Below, piece by piece: positions 1-7,316 of a stretch of DNA of 64,000 nt (positions are counted from its first letter, which is position 1; each line of letters starts with the position of its first letter). The notes beneath the pieces were generated by a model, which was not told where the DNA came from, made no database searches, and saw nothing but the letters and a program-made list of their open reading frames with translations. This DNA comes from Mucilaginibacter sp. OK268 (GTDB lineage Bacteria > Bacteroidota > Bacteroidia > Sphingobacteriales > Sphingobacteriaceae): NCBI RefSeq assembly GCF_900103125.1, contig NZ_FNJV01000001.1, positions 806,001 to 870,000 of the forward strand, read 5' to 3'. The position numbers were made by a program, and so were the translations under genes.

Positions 1-389
1 TAAGTATTATGAGTATCCCGGTAGCGCTGGTACTGGCGCTGCTGACGGGTTTGCTGAAACTGATCCCCAACTTTGGCTCCCTGGCCGCCATGATCCCCGG
101 TGTACTGCTGGCACTCACTATTGGTACCAATACGGCCATCATCGTAGCGTTGATTTATATTGTTTCGCAAACCATTGTTAGCAATATTGTAACCCCGCTG
201 ATCCAGAAAAAAATGATCAACCTGCCGCCGGCGCTCACCATATTGTCGCAGGTATTGATGGGGACGCTGTCAGGTGTACTGGGTATTATACTGGCGGTTC
301 CGCTACTGGCTATTGTGATCATATTGGTGGATGAGCTGTATGTGAAAAAGATCGATGCGGAGGCGGAAGTTTTGAGTTCAGAGTCCTGA
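1..389 (+). CDS. AI-2E family transporter, C-terminal part (cut by window edge)
   Basis: This is the end of a polytopic inner-membrane protein. The frame is open back to the first base, so the true start lies outside the window; the first ATG at 9 is internal. About 125 residues are visible, with long hydrophobic segments (LVLALLTGLLKLIPNFG, then three more). The pattern PLIQKKMINLPPALTI followed by a glycine-rich helix is typical of the last third of the AI-2E/PerM permease family. Family members export small molecules or act in Na+/H+ exchange; the substrate here is unknown. The tail after the last helix is short and acidic. Confidence 0.8.
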   Translation, partial: SIMSIPVALVLALLTGLLKLIPNFGSLAAMIPGVLLALTIGTNTAIIVALIYIVSQTIVSNIVTPLIQKKMINLPPALTILSQVLMGTLSGVLGIILAVPLLAIVIILVDELYVKKIDAEAEVLSSES

Positions 390-417
390 GCCTACTCTCC
401 CGGTCATCACTTCGCTC

Positions 418-456
418 GCCCATCCTCTTTTCGCCTGCGGCGGAAAGAGGGTGGGC
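418..456. terminator. Long hairpin after the permease gene
   Basis: A 13-bp outer stem (GCCCATCCTCTTT with AAAGAGGGTGGGC, one G-T pair) encloses an inner CGCC-tgc-GGCG stem. It lies 29 bases after the permease stop. It may end transcription, but there is no T-run, so it could equally be a dispersed REP-like palindrome. Confidence 0.5.
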
Positions 457-471
457 AATATTAATAAATTA

Positions 472-621
472 CGTCATTGCGAGGTACGAAGACAACCGAC
501 CGGAGGGAGTTCATTAATACAAAATAAAACGAACACAACATTAATAATCTCTATACTGTACAGAGCAAACATGAATAGTTGACCTGCTTATGTAGAGATT
601 GCTTCGTACCTCGCAATGACG
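472..621. repeat. 150-bp palindromic repeat element (MITE/REP-like)
   Basis: The ends are near-perfect inverted copies: CGTCATTGCGAGGTACGAAG at 472-491 and its complement at 602-621. The interior is AT-rich and has no reading frame. Similar CGTCATTGCGAGG-type palindromes are known to be dispersed in Bacteroidota genomes. No second copy was seen in this window. Confidence 0.7.
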
Positions 622-658
622 CGCGGAAAAAAGACAAAGCGCAGACAGGGCGACCCCA

Positions 659-690
659 TTTGCTTATCCCTCCAATTTTTTGTATATTTG
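659..690 (+). promoter_or_regulatory. Bacteroidota-type promoter of repeat element copy 1
   Basis: TTTG at 659-662 and TATATTTG at 683-690 are separated by exactly 20 bases, matching the sigma-ABfr consensus (TTTG, about 20 bases, TAnnTTTG). Transcription would start near 697, a few bases before the hairpin at 703-731. Copy 2 keeps the -7 box as TATATTTA at 28950-28957 but has a poor -33 box. Confidence 0.6.
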
Positions 691-950
691 AATAAGCACC
701 GGCCCGGTTCTCTTTTATCAGAGAAACCGGGCTGTTTTGTTAAGGGGAAAAGGGCACAAAAATAGATGGTTTTATACTTAGTTATTTGACAATCAATTAA
801 TTAATACTTTTTAAAGTTTAAAAAACACGTTAAAACTGTGTTAAAATTTGTTAAAAAGTGTTAAAATCGATGGTTTTGGATCAATTTTCAAGCGTTTTTT
901 GCCCGTTTTTGCCCCGGAAATTGTTAAAATAAAAGGTTTAAAAAGTTTTT
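674..950 (+). repeat. Two-copy 280-bp non-coding element, copy 1
   Basis: This stretch aligns almost end to end with 28940-29219. A core of 62 bases (838-899 against 29108-29169) differs at one position. In order it has the -7 box, a hairpin, a GTTAAGG box, an AT-rich part, and GTTAAAA motifs at 829, 840, 850 and 860 (steps of 11, 10 and 10 bases) plus one at 923. There is no reading frame. It ends 55 bases before cysQ, so it could be its leader. I do not recognise the family. Confidence 0.8.
697..745 (+). ncRNA. Predicted structured RNA / 5' hairpin, copy 1
   Basis: A stem (GCCCGGTTCTC with GAGAAACCGGGC, one bulged A) closes the loop TTTTATCA. CTGTTTTGTT follows, so the RNA could end here as a short transcript or continue as a longer one. 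Copy 2 has the same loop and a stem in which one G-C pair has become C-G, with both sides changed. Transcription and family identity are inferred. Confidence 0.4.
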
Positions 951-1005
951 GGAAGCACAATTTATTACATATTTATCCGATCATTAAAATAGCATATCCC
1001 TCAAA

Positions 1006-1791
1006 ATGATTTTTACTTACCAGGATCTGGAACCAATCGATTTGACTAAAATTAACCAAATAGCCAAAGAAGCCGGGGCCGCCATACTCAGCATTTATAA
1101 CCTGTCGCCCGAAAATATTGGGCTCAGCCTGAAGGACGACCAATCACCCCTTACTGCTGCCGATAAGTTATCGCACGAGGTGATCATGAAGGCCCTGACC
1201 GCCTTAACACCGCATATCCCAATCATTTCTGAGGAAGGCAAAGATATCCCCTACGAAACCCGCAAAAACTGGCCATATTTCTGGTGCGTCGACCCGCTGG
1301 ATGGTACCAAGGAGTTCATCAAGCATAATGGCGAGTTTACCGTGAACATCGCGCTTATCCATCAAAATACGCCGGTTTTGGGCATTATCTATATACCCGT
1401 TACCGGCGAACTATACTACGGTGGCCAAAACATCGGGAGCTGGAAAGAGACCCAGGATGGAACCACCACCCATCTGCATGCGGATATAAACAGTACCAAC
1501 TGGACAGCCGCAGGCAGCCGCTCCCATGCCTCGCCCGAAGAAACCGCGGTATTAAGTCAATACTCTATAAAAGAGACTATTTCGGCAGGTAGTTCACTTA
1601 AATTTTGCCTGATAGCCGAAGGCCAGGCCCATATCTATTATCGCCATGGCCCAACCATGGAGTGGGATACGGCCGCAGGGCAGGCCATCGCCACGTTTAG
1701 CGGTGCAAAAATGACCATGCCCAATGGTGAGCCTTTTCTGTATAACAAGGTTTCACTGCTCAATTCAGGCTTTTTGTGTAAGGTAAAATAG
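1006..1791 (+). CDS. cysQ: 3'(2'),5'-bisphosphate nucleotidase CysQ
   Basis: Predicted to convert 3'-phosphoadenosine 5'-phosphate (PAP) to AMP, removing the by-product of sulfotransfer and PAPS reduction. The 261 residues match the normal family length. The inositol monophosphatase fold signature is complete: SEEG near residue 75, DPLDGT at 96-101 (metal binding), and WDTAAGQA near 220. It is cytoplasmic, without a signal peptide. The ATG at 1006 gives the expected N-terminus. Downstream lie a sulfotransferase (3181) that would release PAP and an APS kinase (6291) that would make PAPS, so the context fits. The upstream 616 bases hold only repeats and the two-copy element. Confidence 0.93.
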   Translation: MIFTYQDLEPIDLTKINQIAKEAGAAILSIYNLSPENIGLSLKDDQSPLTAADKLSHEVIMKALTALTPHIPIISEEGKDIPYETRKNWPYFWCVDPLDGTKEFIKHNGEFTVNIALIHQNTPVLGIIYIPVTGELYYGGQNIGSWKETQDGTTTHLHADINSTNWTAAGSRSHASPEETAVLSQYSIKETISAGSSLKFCLIAEGQAHIYYRHGPTMEWDTAAGQAIATFSGAKMTMPNGEPFLYNKVSLLNSGFLCKVK

Positions 1792-1867
1792 GGGTTTAAG
1801 TATTGCTCTGGAGCCGCGAAATATCGCTATTGAAAATTAACTGATCTTAAAGTAATTAGGATTATAA

Positions 1868-1877
1868 CAAACGTTTG
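1868..1877 (+). promoter_or_regulatory. LacI-type operator CAAACGTTTG, site 1
   Basis: An exact 10-bp palindrome with central CG, 75 bases before the ChrA gene. The right flank reads TGTTGA, and the same side-specific extension (yGTtG) is seen at other sites. It is one of seven identical sites; see the LacI regulator at 30458. Confidence 0.75.
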
Positions 1878-1951
1878 TGTTGACTTAATTATTAACGCAG
1901 CGTGAGTTAATCATTAACTTCATCAGTATAATTTAAATCGGCGGCATATTA

Positions 1952-3184
1952 ATGGATGGGGCAGCTATCAATATAACACAAGAGCAAAAGGTTCAAGCTA
2001 GCTTAAAATACCTGTTTTTTACCTTCTTGAAAATAGGTTGCGTAAGCTTTGGCGGCTATATGGCCCTGGTTGCGCTGGTTCAAAAAGTAATGGTCGACCA
2101 GGACGAGGTTCTGGATAATGATACCATCCTGGATAGCGTTACCGTGGCTAGTTTGTTACCTGGTCCGCTTGCAGTAAATATTGTGGCCTATATAGGTTAT
2201 CACTTAAAGGGTAAAGCCGGGGCTGTGATCAGCATGCTGGCCGTTTTGCTGCCTGCTTGTACCTTGATACTGTTATTATCATGGCTATACTTTAACTATT
2301 CGTACAAAATTGAATGGGCGCAGATAATGCAATACGTGGCTGCTGCGGTAAGCGCCATTATCCTTTCGGCAGGAATGCAATTGTTTAAAAAGGAGATCGC
2401 TAAAAACTACCCGAAAGCGCTATTATGCCTGTTTACCATCGCGGTTATTTCCTGGTTCAATAGCTATTTGGTTACCATCACACTTATTTTAACAGGGGCT
2501 GTGGCCGGGCTTTTCCTGAGCGGCAATAAGTATAAGAATATAGCTGTACTTACTGTTTTTAAAAGCAGGTTTAAGTTCAGTCCGACTTCTGTATTGATTG
2601 GTTTGCTGTTGATTAACGAAGGGGTATTTATCAGTAATATCTACAAAAACATCAACAGTATCTTACTAAAAATGGGGATTGTTTTTTCGGGGATAAGCCT
2701 TTCTTTGTTTGGTGGTGGGTATGTGATGGTCCCCATTATGCAATCATTATTTGTAAAAGACCTGCACTGGGTCACCACTCAGCAATTTGTGGATACGATA
2801 GCCTTTAGCCAGGCTACGCCGGGGCCTATCCTGGTGAGCGCCACTTTTATCGGTTATAAACTGGCTGGTATTGCCGGGGCGATATTGGCTACGGTGGCTA
2901 TGTTTGGGCCTTCTGCCGTATTGATGATCGTGGTAAGTAAACTATTTAAAAAAAATAAAGACCACAGCCTGGTTAAAGATATGGTGTCGGGTATCAAGGT
3001 GGTGGTTATCGGCCTGATTATTTCGTCGGCATTTAAAATCTTCTTTCAGCAGCATTTATCGGTGCTTTTTGTAGCCGTGGGATTAGTGTCCTTGCTGCTG
3101 AGTTTTAAGTATAAAATAAACCCGGTTTATTTAATTATAGGCTCCATAACACTTGGGGTAATCGCAAAATTTTATGGCATATGA
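1952..3184 (+). CDS. chrA: ChrA-family (CHR) anion permease
   Basis: A 410-residue integral membrane protein made of two homologous halves, as in long-chain CHR proteins. Each half carries the family motifs: FGGY and LLPGPLAVN in the first, LFGGGYVMVP and SQATPGPI in the second. Known members export chromate and possibly other oxyanions. Chromate is a sulfate analogue, and the gene overlaps a sulfotransferase gene by four bases (ATGA) at its end, so a role in sulfate or sulfated-solute movement is possible; that is inference. An operator-like CAAACGTTTG lies upstream. Confidence 0.85.
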   Translation: MDGAAINITQEQKVQASLKYLFFTFLKIGCVSFGGYMALVALVQKVMVDQDEVLDNDTILDSVTVASLLPGPLAVNIVAYIGYHLKGKAGAVISMLAVLLPACTLILLLSWLYFNYSYKIEWAQIMQYVAAAVSAIILSAGMQLFKKEIAKNYPKALLCLFTIAVISWFNSYLVTITLILTGAVAGLFLSGNKYKNIAVLTVFKSRFKFSPTSVLIGLLLINEGVFISNIYKNINSILLKMGIVFSGISLSLFGGGYVMVPIMQSLFVKDLHWVTTQQFVDTIAFSQATPGPILVSATFIGYKLAGIAGAILATVAMFGPSAVLMIVVSKLFKKNKDHSLVKDMVSGIKVVVIGLIISSAFKIFFQQHLSVLFVAVGLVSLLLSFKYKINPVYLIIGSITLGVIAKFYGI

Positions 3185-4197
3185 GTAAACTTTACCAACC
3201 ACAAGGCATTCAGATGATCGGCACGCAGCGGTCGGGCTCCAATTTATTAAGGGTGATACTGGATCAGTCGGAAGCTATTGCATCCCCGCATCCGCCGCAT
3301 ATACTGGTTACTTTTGTACCCTTATTAAAGTTCTACGGTCCGCTGGATGAGAGCGCTTATAAGATACTCATTAACGATGTAGTTGATTATGTAGAAGCCA
3401 ATCCCGTGCCTTGGGAAGGCATCAGTTTGAACCGGGATCGGATCTTCGAGAACTCTACTGTACACAGCCTTTTCGAGATCAACCGGCTTATTTATGAGCA
3501 GGCCGCTGTAGCCAAACATGCCCGGTATTGGTGCTGCAAAAGTATGGCCAATGTGCATTATGCGGCTGAGCTGGAAAAACATAACCCAGGCCTGAAATAC
3601 ATTTACCTGTACCGCGATGGCCGCGATGTAGCTGTATCGTTTAAAAAAGCTATCGTTGGCGAAAAGCATATCTATCATCTGGCCCAGCAATGGACGCACG
3701 ACCAGCAGGCCTGTATCGATCTGTCTGAACGTATTGGTGAGGATCGTTTCTTCGCTCTGAATTACGAAACGCTTATTACCCAGCCCGAAATGCTGATCCG
3801 AAAGCTCTGCGCATTTCTGGAGATCGATTATAGCGATAATATGCTCAGTTTTTATAATTCCAACGAGTCAAAGGCTACCGCCGCTGCTGGTGAGATGTGG
3901 CAGAACCTCGAAAAACCTATCATGACTAACAATAAAGGCAAGTTTCATAAGGAATTGACATCACAGGAAATTGAAGTATTTGAACTGCTGAGTCACCAGG
4001 TTTTAACCCGGCTGAATTATCCTTTATTGACCGCTTTAAGCAATGTCGAACTCCTAACACCTGATGCTATCGAAGTTTATGATGCCGAGAACAAGGCGCT
4101 GAAAAAAGCGATACTGAGCAATGCCCGGCAATCAGATCTTGACCGCCGAGAACTACAATTACAGATCCTGGCCGATATTAAAAGCAAGGTGGAGTAA
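3181..4197 (+). CDS. PAPS-dependent sulfotransferase family protein
   Basis: Predicted to move a sulfuryl group from PAPS to an unknown acceptor. The 5'-phosphosulfate loop is visible as GTQRSGSNLLR at residues 14-24. The 3'-phosphate site is LYRDGRDVAVSF near 142-153, a very clear match to the family. At 338 residues it is full length, with no signal peptide, so it acts in the cytoplasm. The start overlaps the ChrA stop, which implies translational coupling. The C-terminal 50 residues are charged and helical and probably lie outside the catalytic fold. The acceptor (glycan, lipid or small molecule) cannot be told from sequence. Confidence 0.85.
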   Translation: MSKLYQPQGIQMIGTQRSGSNLLRVILDQSEAIASPHPPHILVTFVPLLKFYGPLDESAYKILINDVVDYVEANPVPWEGISLNRDRIFENSTVHSLFEINRLIYEQAAVAKHARYWCCKSMANVHYAAELEKHNPGLKYIYLYRDGRDVAVSFKKAIVGEKHIYHLAQQWTHDQQACIDLSERIGEDRFFALNYETLITQPEMLIRKLCAFLEIDYSDNMLSFYNSNESKATAAAGEMWQNLEKPIMTNNKGKFHKELTSQEIEVFELLSHQVLTRLNYPLLTALSNVELLTPDAIEVYDAENKALKKAILSNARQSDLDRRELQLQILADIKSKVE

Positions 4198-4210
4198 ACG
4201 GTTCGGCTCT

Positions 4211-4220
4211 CAAACGTTTG
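4211..4220 (+). promoter_or_regulatory. LacI-type operator CAAACGTTTG, site 2
   Basis: Exact palindrome, flanked on the right by CGTTGAA, 86 bases before the M1 peptidase start and 13 bases after the sulfotransferase stop. Confidence 0.75.
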
Positions 4221-4306
4221 CGTTGAATAATATCGTGTAAAGGTTGTTTTAGCGCCTTATCTTTCATTTTCGCTAAAGCAAACCAAATAAATACATCCAA
4301 TATAAT

Positions 4307-6256
4307 ATGAAGTTTAAACAGATCAATTTGTGGCTCTTTTGCGTGACCATGATGCCACTTTTGGCCATTGCCCAAACCAAACCGGCCTATAACGAACTCC
4401 AGGTTTTCGACCATTCGTTTTTTACCTATAATGGTAACGAATTCCGTAGCGCCAACGGCGCACCCGGCCCCAAATACTGGCAAAACAAAGCCGACTACGT
4501 GATCAATGCCGAACTGGTAGAGAAGGATACGCTGATCAAAGGCAATGTAAGCATCAATTATACTAATAACAGCCAGGATACGCTCAATTACTTATGGCTG
4601 CAGTTGGATCAGAACCTGTTTAAACCCGATTCAAGAGGTGCTGCCTCAACCCCGGTTAGCGGCGACCGTTTCGATGCCAAAGGTTATACCAAAGGCGGTT
4701 ACGATATTGGTGCGGTTTCGGTTACCTACATGGGCAAAAACTATGTGATCAAACCTACCATCACTGATACGCGCATGCAATTGCGCTTACCTTTTGTAGT
4801 AAAACCGCACGGCGATCAGATCAATGTAAAAGTTAACTATTCGTTTTATGTACCCCATTATGGCGCCGACCGTATGGGCCGACTGGGTGTTAAACAAGGT
4901 GTGATCTATCAGCTGGCGCAATGGTACCCGCGCATGTGTGTGTATGATGATGTGAATGGCTGGGATACTTTGCCTTATATAGGCACCGGCGAGTTTTACT
5001 GCGAATATGGCAATTACGATTACTTTATCACCGCGCCTGCCGATATGATCATAGCTGGTTCCGGCGATCTGCAAAACTCACAGCAGGTATTAACCGCGAA
5101 GCAAAACAGGCGCCTGGCTGCCGCCGCTAAGAGTGACAGTTCGGTACATATTATTACTGAAACTGAGGTTGGTACAGCAGGCATCAGGCCAAAACATGAA
5201 GGCACGCTTACCTGGCATTATAAAATGCACAACACCCGGGATGTATCCTGGTCGGCTTCAAAAGCCTTCATCTGGGATGCGGCGCGGGTTAACCTGTCGG
5301 GTGGTAAAAAGGGAATGGCCAATGCCGTTTACCCGGTTGAAAGTCGCGGCTATGATCGTTATGGTCGTGCGGCACAATATTTAAAAAACAGCATCGAATT
5401 TTATTCCAAAAACTATTTTGAGTATCCCTGGCATTCGGCATTTGTAGTGGCCGGGGTAGCGCTGGGTATGGAGTATCCAGGTATCGTGTTCTGTAGTTAC
5501 CAGATTAAAAAGGATGATCTGTGGCATGATATCACACACGAAATGGGCCATAACTGGTTCCCGATGATCGTGGGCAGCAACGAGCGCCGCTTTATGTGGA
5601 TGGATGAAGGGATGAATACTTTTATCAACGGCTACGCCTCGAACTGGTTTAACCACGGCGAATATGGCGATACCAGCAGCATGGCTGTAGGCATGACCCG
5701 CAGTTTGATGCGAGAGAAAGACCCGCTGATGACCGCGCCCGAAGTAATGCACGATGGCGGCCAATATTATTACAAAACGGCCCTGGCCCTGAATATCTTA
5801 CGCAACGTGGTTTTAGGGGCAGATCGTTTTGATTATGCCTTTAATATGTACATTAAACGCTGGGCCTACAAACATCCACTGCCGCAGTATTTTTTCCGCA
5901 CCATGAATGATGCCGCGGGCGAAGACCTAAACTGGTTCTGGAAAGAATGGTTTTATACCACCTGGAAGCTTGATCAGGCGGTTACTGACGTAAAATATAA
6001 CAAAAACGACCCTGCTACTGGTGCCATCATCACCATTGAGAATTTAGGGGAAATGGCCTTACCTGTAACCTTAAAGGTAACCGAGCAAAACGGTAAGGTG
6101 CAGCAAATCAAGCTTCCGGTTGAAGTATGGCAAAAAGGGGCTAAGTGGAAATTGAAATGCAATACCACATCAAAAATAACCTCGGTTATCGTCGACCCCG
6201 ACAGGCAATTGCCGGATATTGATCGTAGCAATAATATTTTTAAATTGCCTGAATAA
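4307..6256 (+). CDS. Secreted M1 family metallopeptidase
   Basis: A 649-residue zinc aminopeptidase-like protein. An N-terminal signal peptide (hydrophobic run ending LLAIAQ) suggests a periplasmic or surface location. The M1 core is present: HEMGH at about residue 411 and the third zinc ligand in WMDEGMN near 434. The usual GAMEN box is replaced by GMEYPG, a form common in Bacteroidota members. The last 80 residues look like a beta-sandwich. It likely trims peptides. The CysC gene follows after 34 bases, so the two probably share a transcript under the CAAACGTTTG site at 4211. Confidence 0.9.
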   Translation: MKFKQINLWLFCVTMMPLLAIAQTKPAYNELQVFDHSFFTYNGNEFRSANGAPGPKYWQNKADYVINAELVEKDTLIKGNVSINYTNNSQDTLNYLWLQLDQNLFKPDSRGAASTPVSGDRFDAKGYTKGGYDIGAVSVTYMGKNYVIKPTITDTRMQLRLPFVVKPHGDQINVKVNYSFYVPHYGADRMGRLGVKQGVIYQLAQWYPRMCVYDDVNGWDTLPYIGTGEFYCEYGNYDYFITAPADMIIAGSGDLQNSQQVLTAKQNRRLAAAAKSDSSVHIITETEVGTAGIRPKHEGTLTWHYKMHNTRDVSWSASKAFIWDAARVNLSGGKKGMANAVYPVESRGYDRYGRAAQYLKNSIEFYSKNYFEYPWHSAFVVAGVALGMEYPGIVFCSYQIKKDDLWHDITHEMGHNWFPMIVGSNERRFMWMDEGMNTFINGYASNWFNHGEYGDTSSMAVGMTRSLMREKDPLMTAPEVMHDGGQYYYKTALALNILRNVVLGADRFDYAFNMYIKRWAYKHPLPQYFFRTMNDAAGEDLNWFWKEWFYTTWKLDQAVTDVKYNKNDPATGAIITIENLGEMALPVTLKVTEQNGKVQQIKLPVEVWQKGAKWKLKCNTTSKITSVIVDPDRQLPDIDRSNNIFKLPE

Positions 6257-6290
6257 GTAATTCGCTACTGGATTCGCAAAAGGGCATCAA

Positions 6291-6833
6291 ATGAACAGGA
6301 TATCTGATCAGAAAGGAATGGTTGTTTGGCTGTACGGATTATCCGGGGCGGGTAAAACAACCATTTCTTTGTTATTAAAGCAGATGCTGGAAAATGATGG
6401 TTTTTTCGCGGTTTGTTTGGATGGTGATGAACTGCGCTCGGGTATTAATAAAGACCTGACTTTCACCGAAGACGACCGGGAAGAAAACATCCGCAGGGCT
6501 GCCGAAATTGCCCGGCTCATGCTGCAAAATAATATCATTACCATCTGTTCCTTTATCACCCCACTCCAAAAACATAGAGCTTTGGCTGCCGGTATCATCG
6601 GCGAATCTTATACTGAGGTCTTTATTGAATGCCCCCTGGATGTTTGCCAGGCCCGCGATGTAAAAGGCCTGTATAAAAAGGCCCGAACCAATCAAATAAC
6701 ACACTTTACAGGCATCAGCTCAGGATTTGAAGCTCCTGCCAATCCGGAATTGATCATCCATACTGCCGTCGAAAGCCCTGCAGAGAGCATGGAAAAGGTG
6801 TATCAGCATATAGCGCCGCTGTTAAAAAGGTAA
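6291..6833 (+). CDS. cysC: Adenylylsulfate kinase CysC
   Basis: Phosphorylates adenosine 5'-phosphosulfate (APS) to PAPS, the sulfuryl donor. At 180 residues it is slightly short for the family but complete. Visible motifs are Walker A GLSGAGKTT (16-24), DGDELR near 45, the region around DDREENIRRAAEIA, and ECPLDVCQARDVKGLY, all typical of APS kinase. It is a stand-alone kinase, not fused to CysN. No ATP sulfurylase (CysDN) is in the window. Together with the sulfotransferase and CysQ it forms a local PAPS cycle. Confidence 0.93.
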   Translation: MNRISDQKGMVVWLYGLSGAGKTTISLLLKQMLENDGFFAVCLDGDELRSGINKDLTFTEDDREENIRRAAEIARLMLQNNIITICSFITPLQKHRALAAGIIGESYTEVFIECPLDVCQARDVKGLYKKARTNQITHFTGISSGFEAPANPELIIHTAVESPAESMEKVYQHIAPLLKR

Positions 6834-6842
6834 CAAACAAAG

Positions 6843-6925
6843 AGGGCTGTCATCCTGAGCTTGTCGAAGCATGGTGGGCAGGGCCTCTACGCACGATCCT
6901 TCGACAAGCTCAGGATGACAGCCCT
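6843..6925. repeat. 83-bp palindromic repeat, family TGTCATCCTGAGC, copy 1
   Basis: A perfect 27-bp inverted repeat (arms 6843-6869 and 6899-6925, core CTGTCATCCTGAGCTTGTCG) with a 29-bp centre. A diverged copy in the opposite orientation lies at 34438-34512: the centre sequences match only after reverse complementing. It directly follows cysC and could end transcription, but its form is that of a dispersed element. Confidence 0.8.
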
Positions 6926-7152
6926 CCATTATGTCCTCGCTATGACATGAGAGGGTCATGCCATGTTAGCTTGGTTTCAGCTACCGCCTTAAAAATGTGT
7001 TTGTTACAACATCAAAAATCAAAAATTTTTACCGCTTTACCCAAAACAGGAAGCTTTTGATCAATATCATCCGATTTCTCATTCTAAAAACCGCGAAGTC
7101 CGTCATTAACAGTCGTTTTGATTTGCGGAACAGGCCATTTTGTGCTTGTTAT

Positions 7153-7162
7153 CAAACGTTTG
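7153..7162 (+). promoter_or_regulatory. LacI-type operator CAAACGTTTG, site 3
   Basis: The first of two sites before susC, 32 bases (about three helical turns) from the next, which allows cooperative binding. The right flank is CGTTGT, shared with site 4. The rest of the 390 bases between the repeat at 6843-6925 and susC shows no gene. Confidence 0.75.
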
Positions 7163-7176
7163 CGTTGTTTAAGTTT

Positions 7177-7205
7177 TTGTAAAACAAACGTTTGCGTTGT
7201 GTTTG
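7177..7205 (+). promoter_or_regulatory. Possible susC promoter with internal operator
   Basis: TTG at 7177-7179 and TGTGTTTG at 7198-7205 (consensus TAnnTTTG, one mismatch) are 18 bases apart. The operator at 7185-7194 lies inside the spacer, a good place for repression. The start would be near 7212, leaving a leader of about 100 bases that includes a GGCCCT/AGGGCC hairpin at 7208-7234. Confidence 0.35.
7185..7194 (+). promoter_or_regulatory. LacI-type operator CAAACGTTTG, site 4
   Basis: The second exact site before susC, with right flank CGTTGTG. It sits between the proposed -33 and -7 boxes. Confidence 0.75.
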
Positions 7206-7316
7206 AGGGCCCTCAATTTTGCTTTGTTAGGGCCTTATCTCTAATTTCCAATATCCAAAAAACATAAAAAACGGACTAAAAATTTCTTGATTAATTAATA
7301 CTAACACCAACAATGT

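Noticed and set aside
829..866. GTTAAAA series as a CRISPR array
   Set aside because: Units are 7 bases with 3-4 base gaps, far below CRISPR repeat and spacer sizes, and no cas gene is present.
6997..7182. 61-codon open frame before susC
   Set aside because: It covers the operator region, has no family-like sequence, and its codon use is AT-driven; the operators explain the region better.
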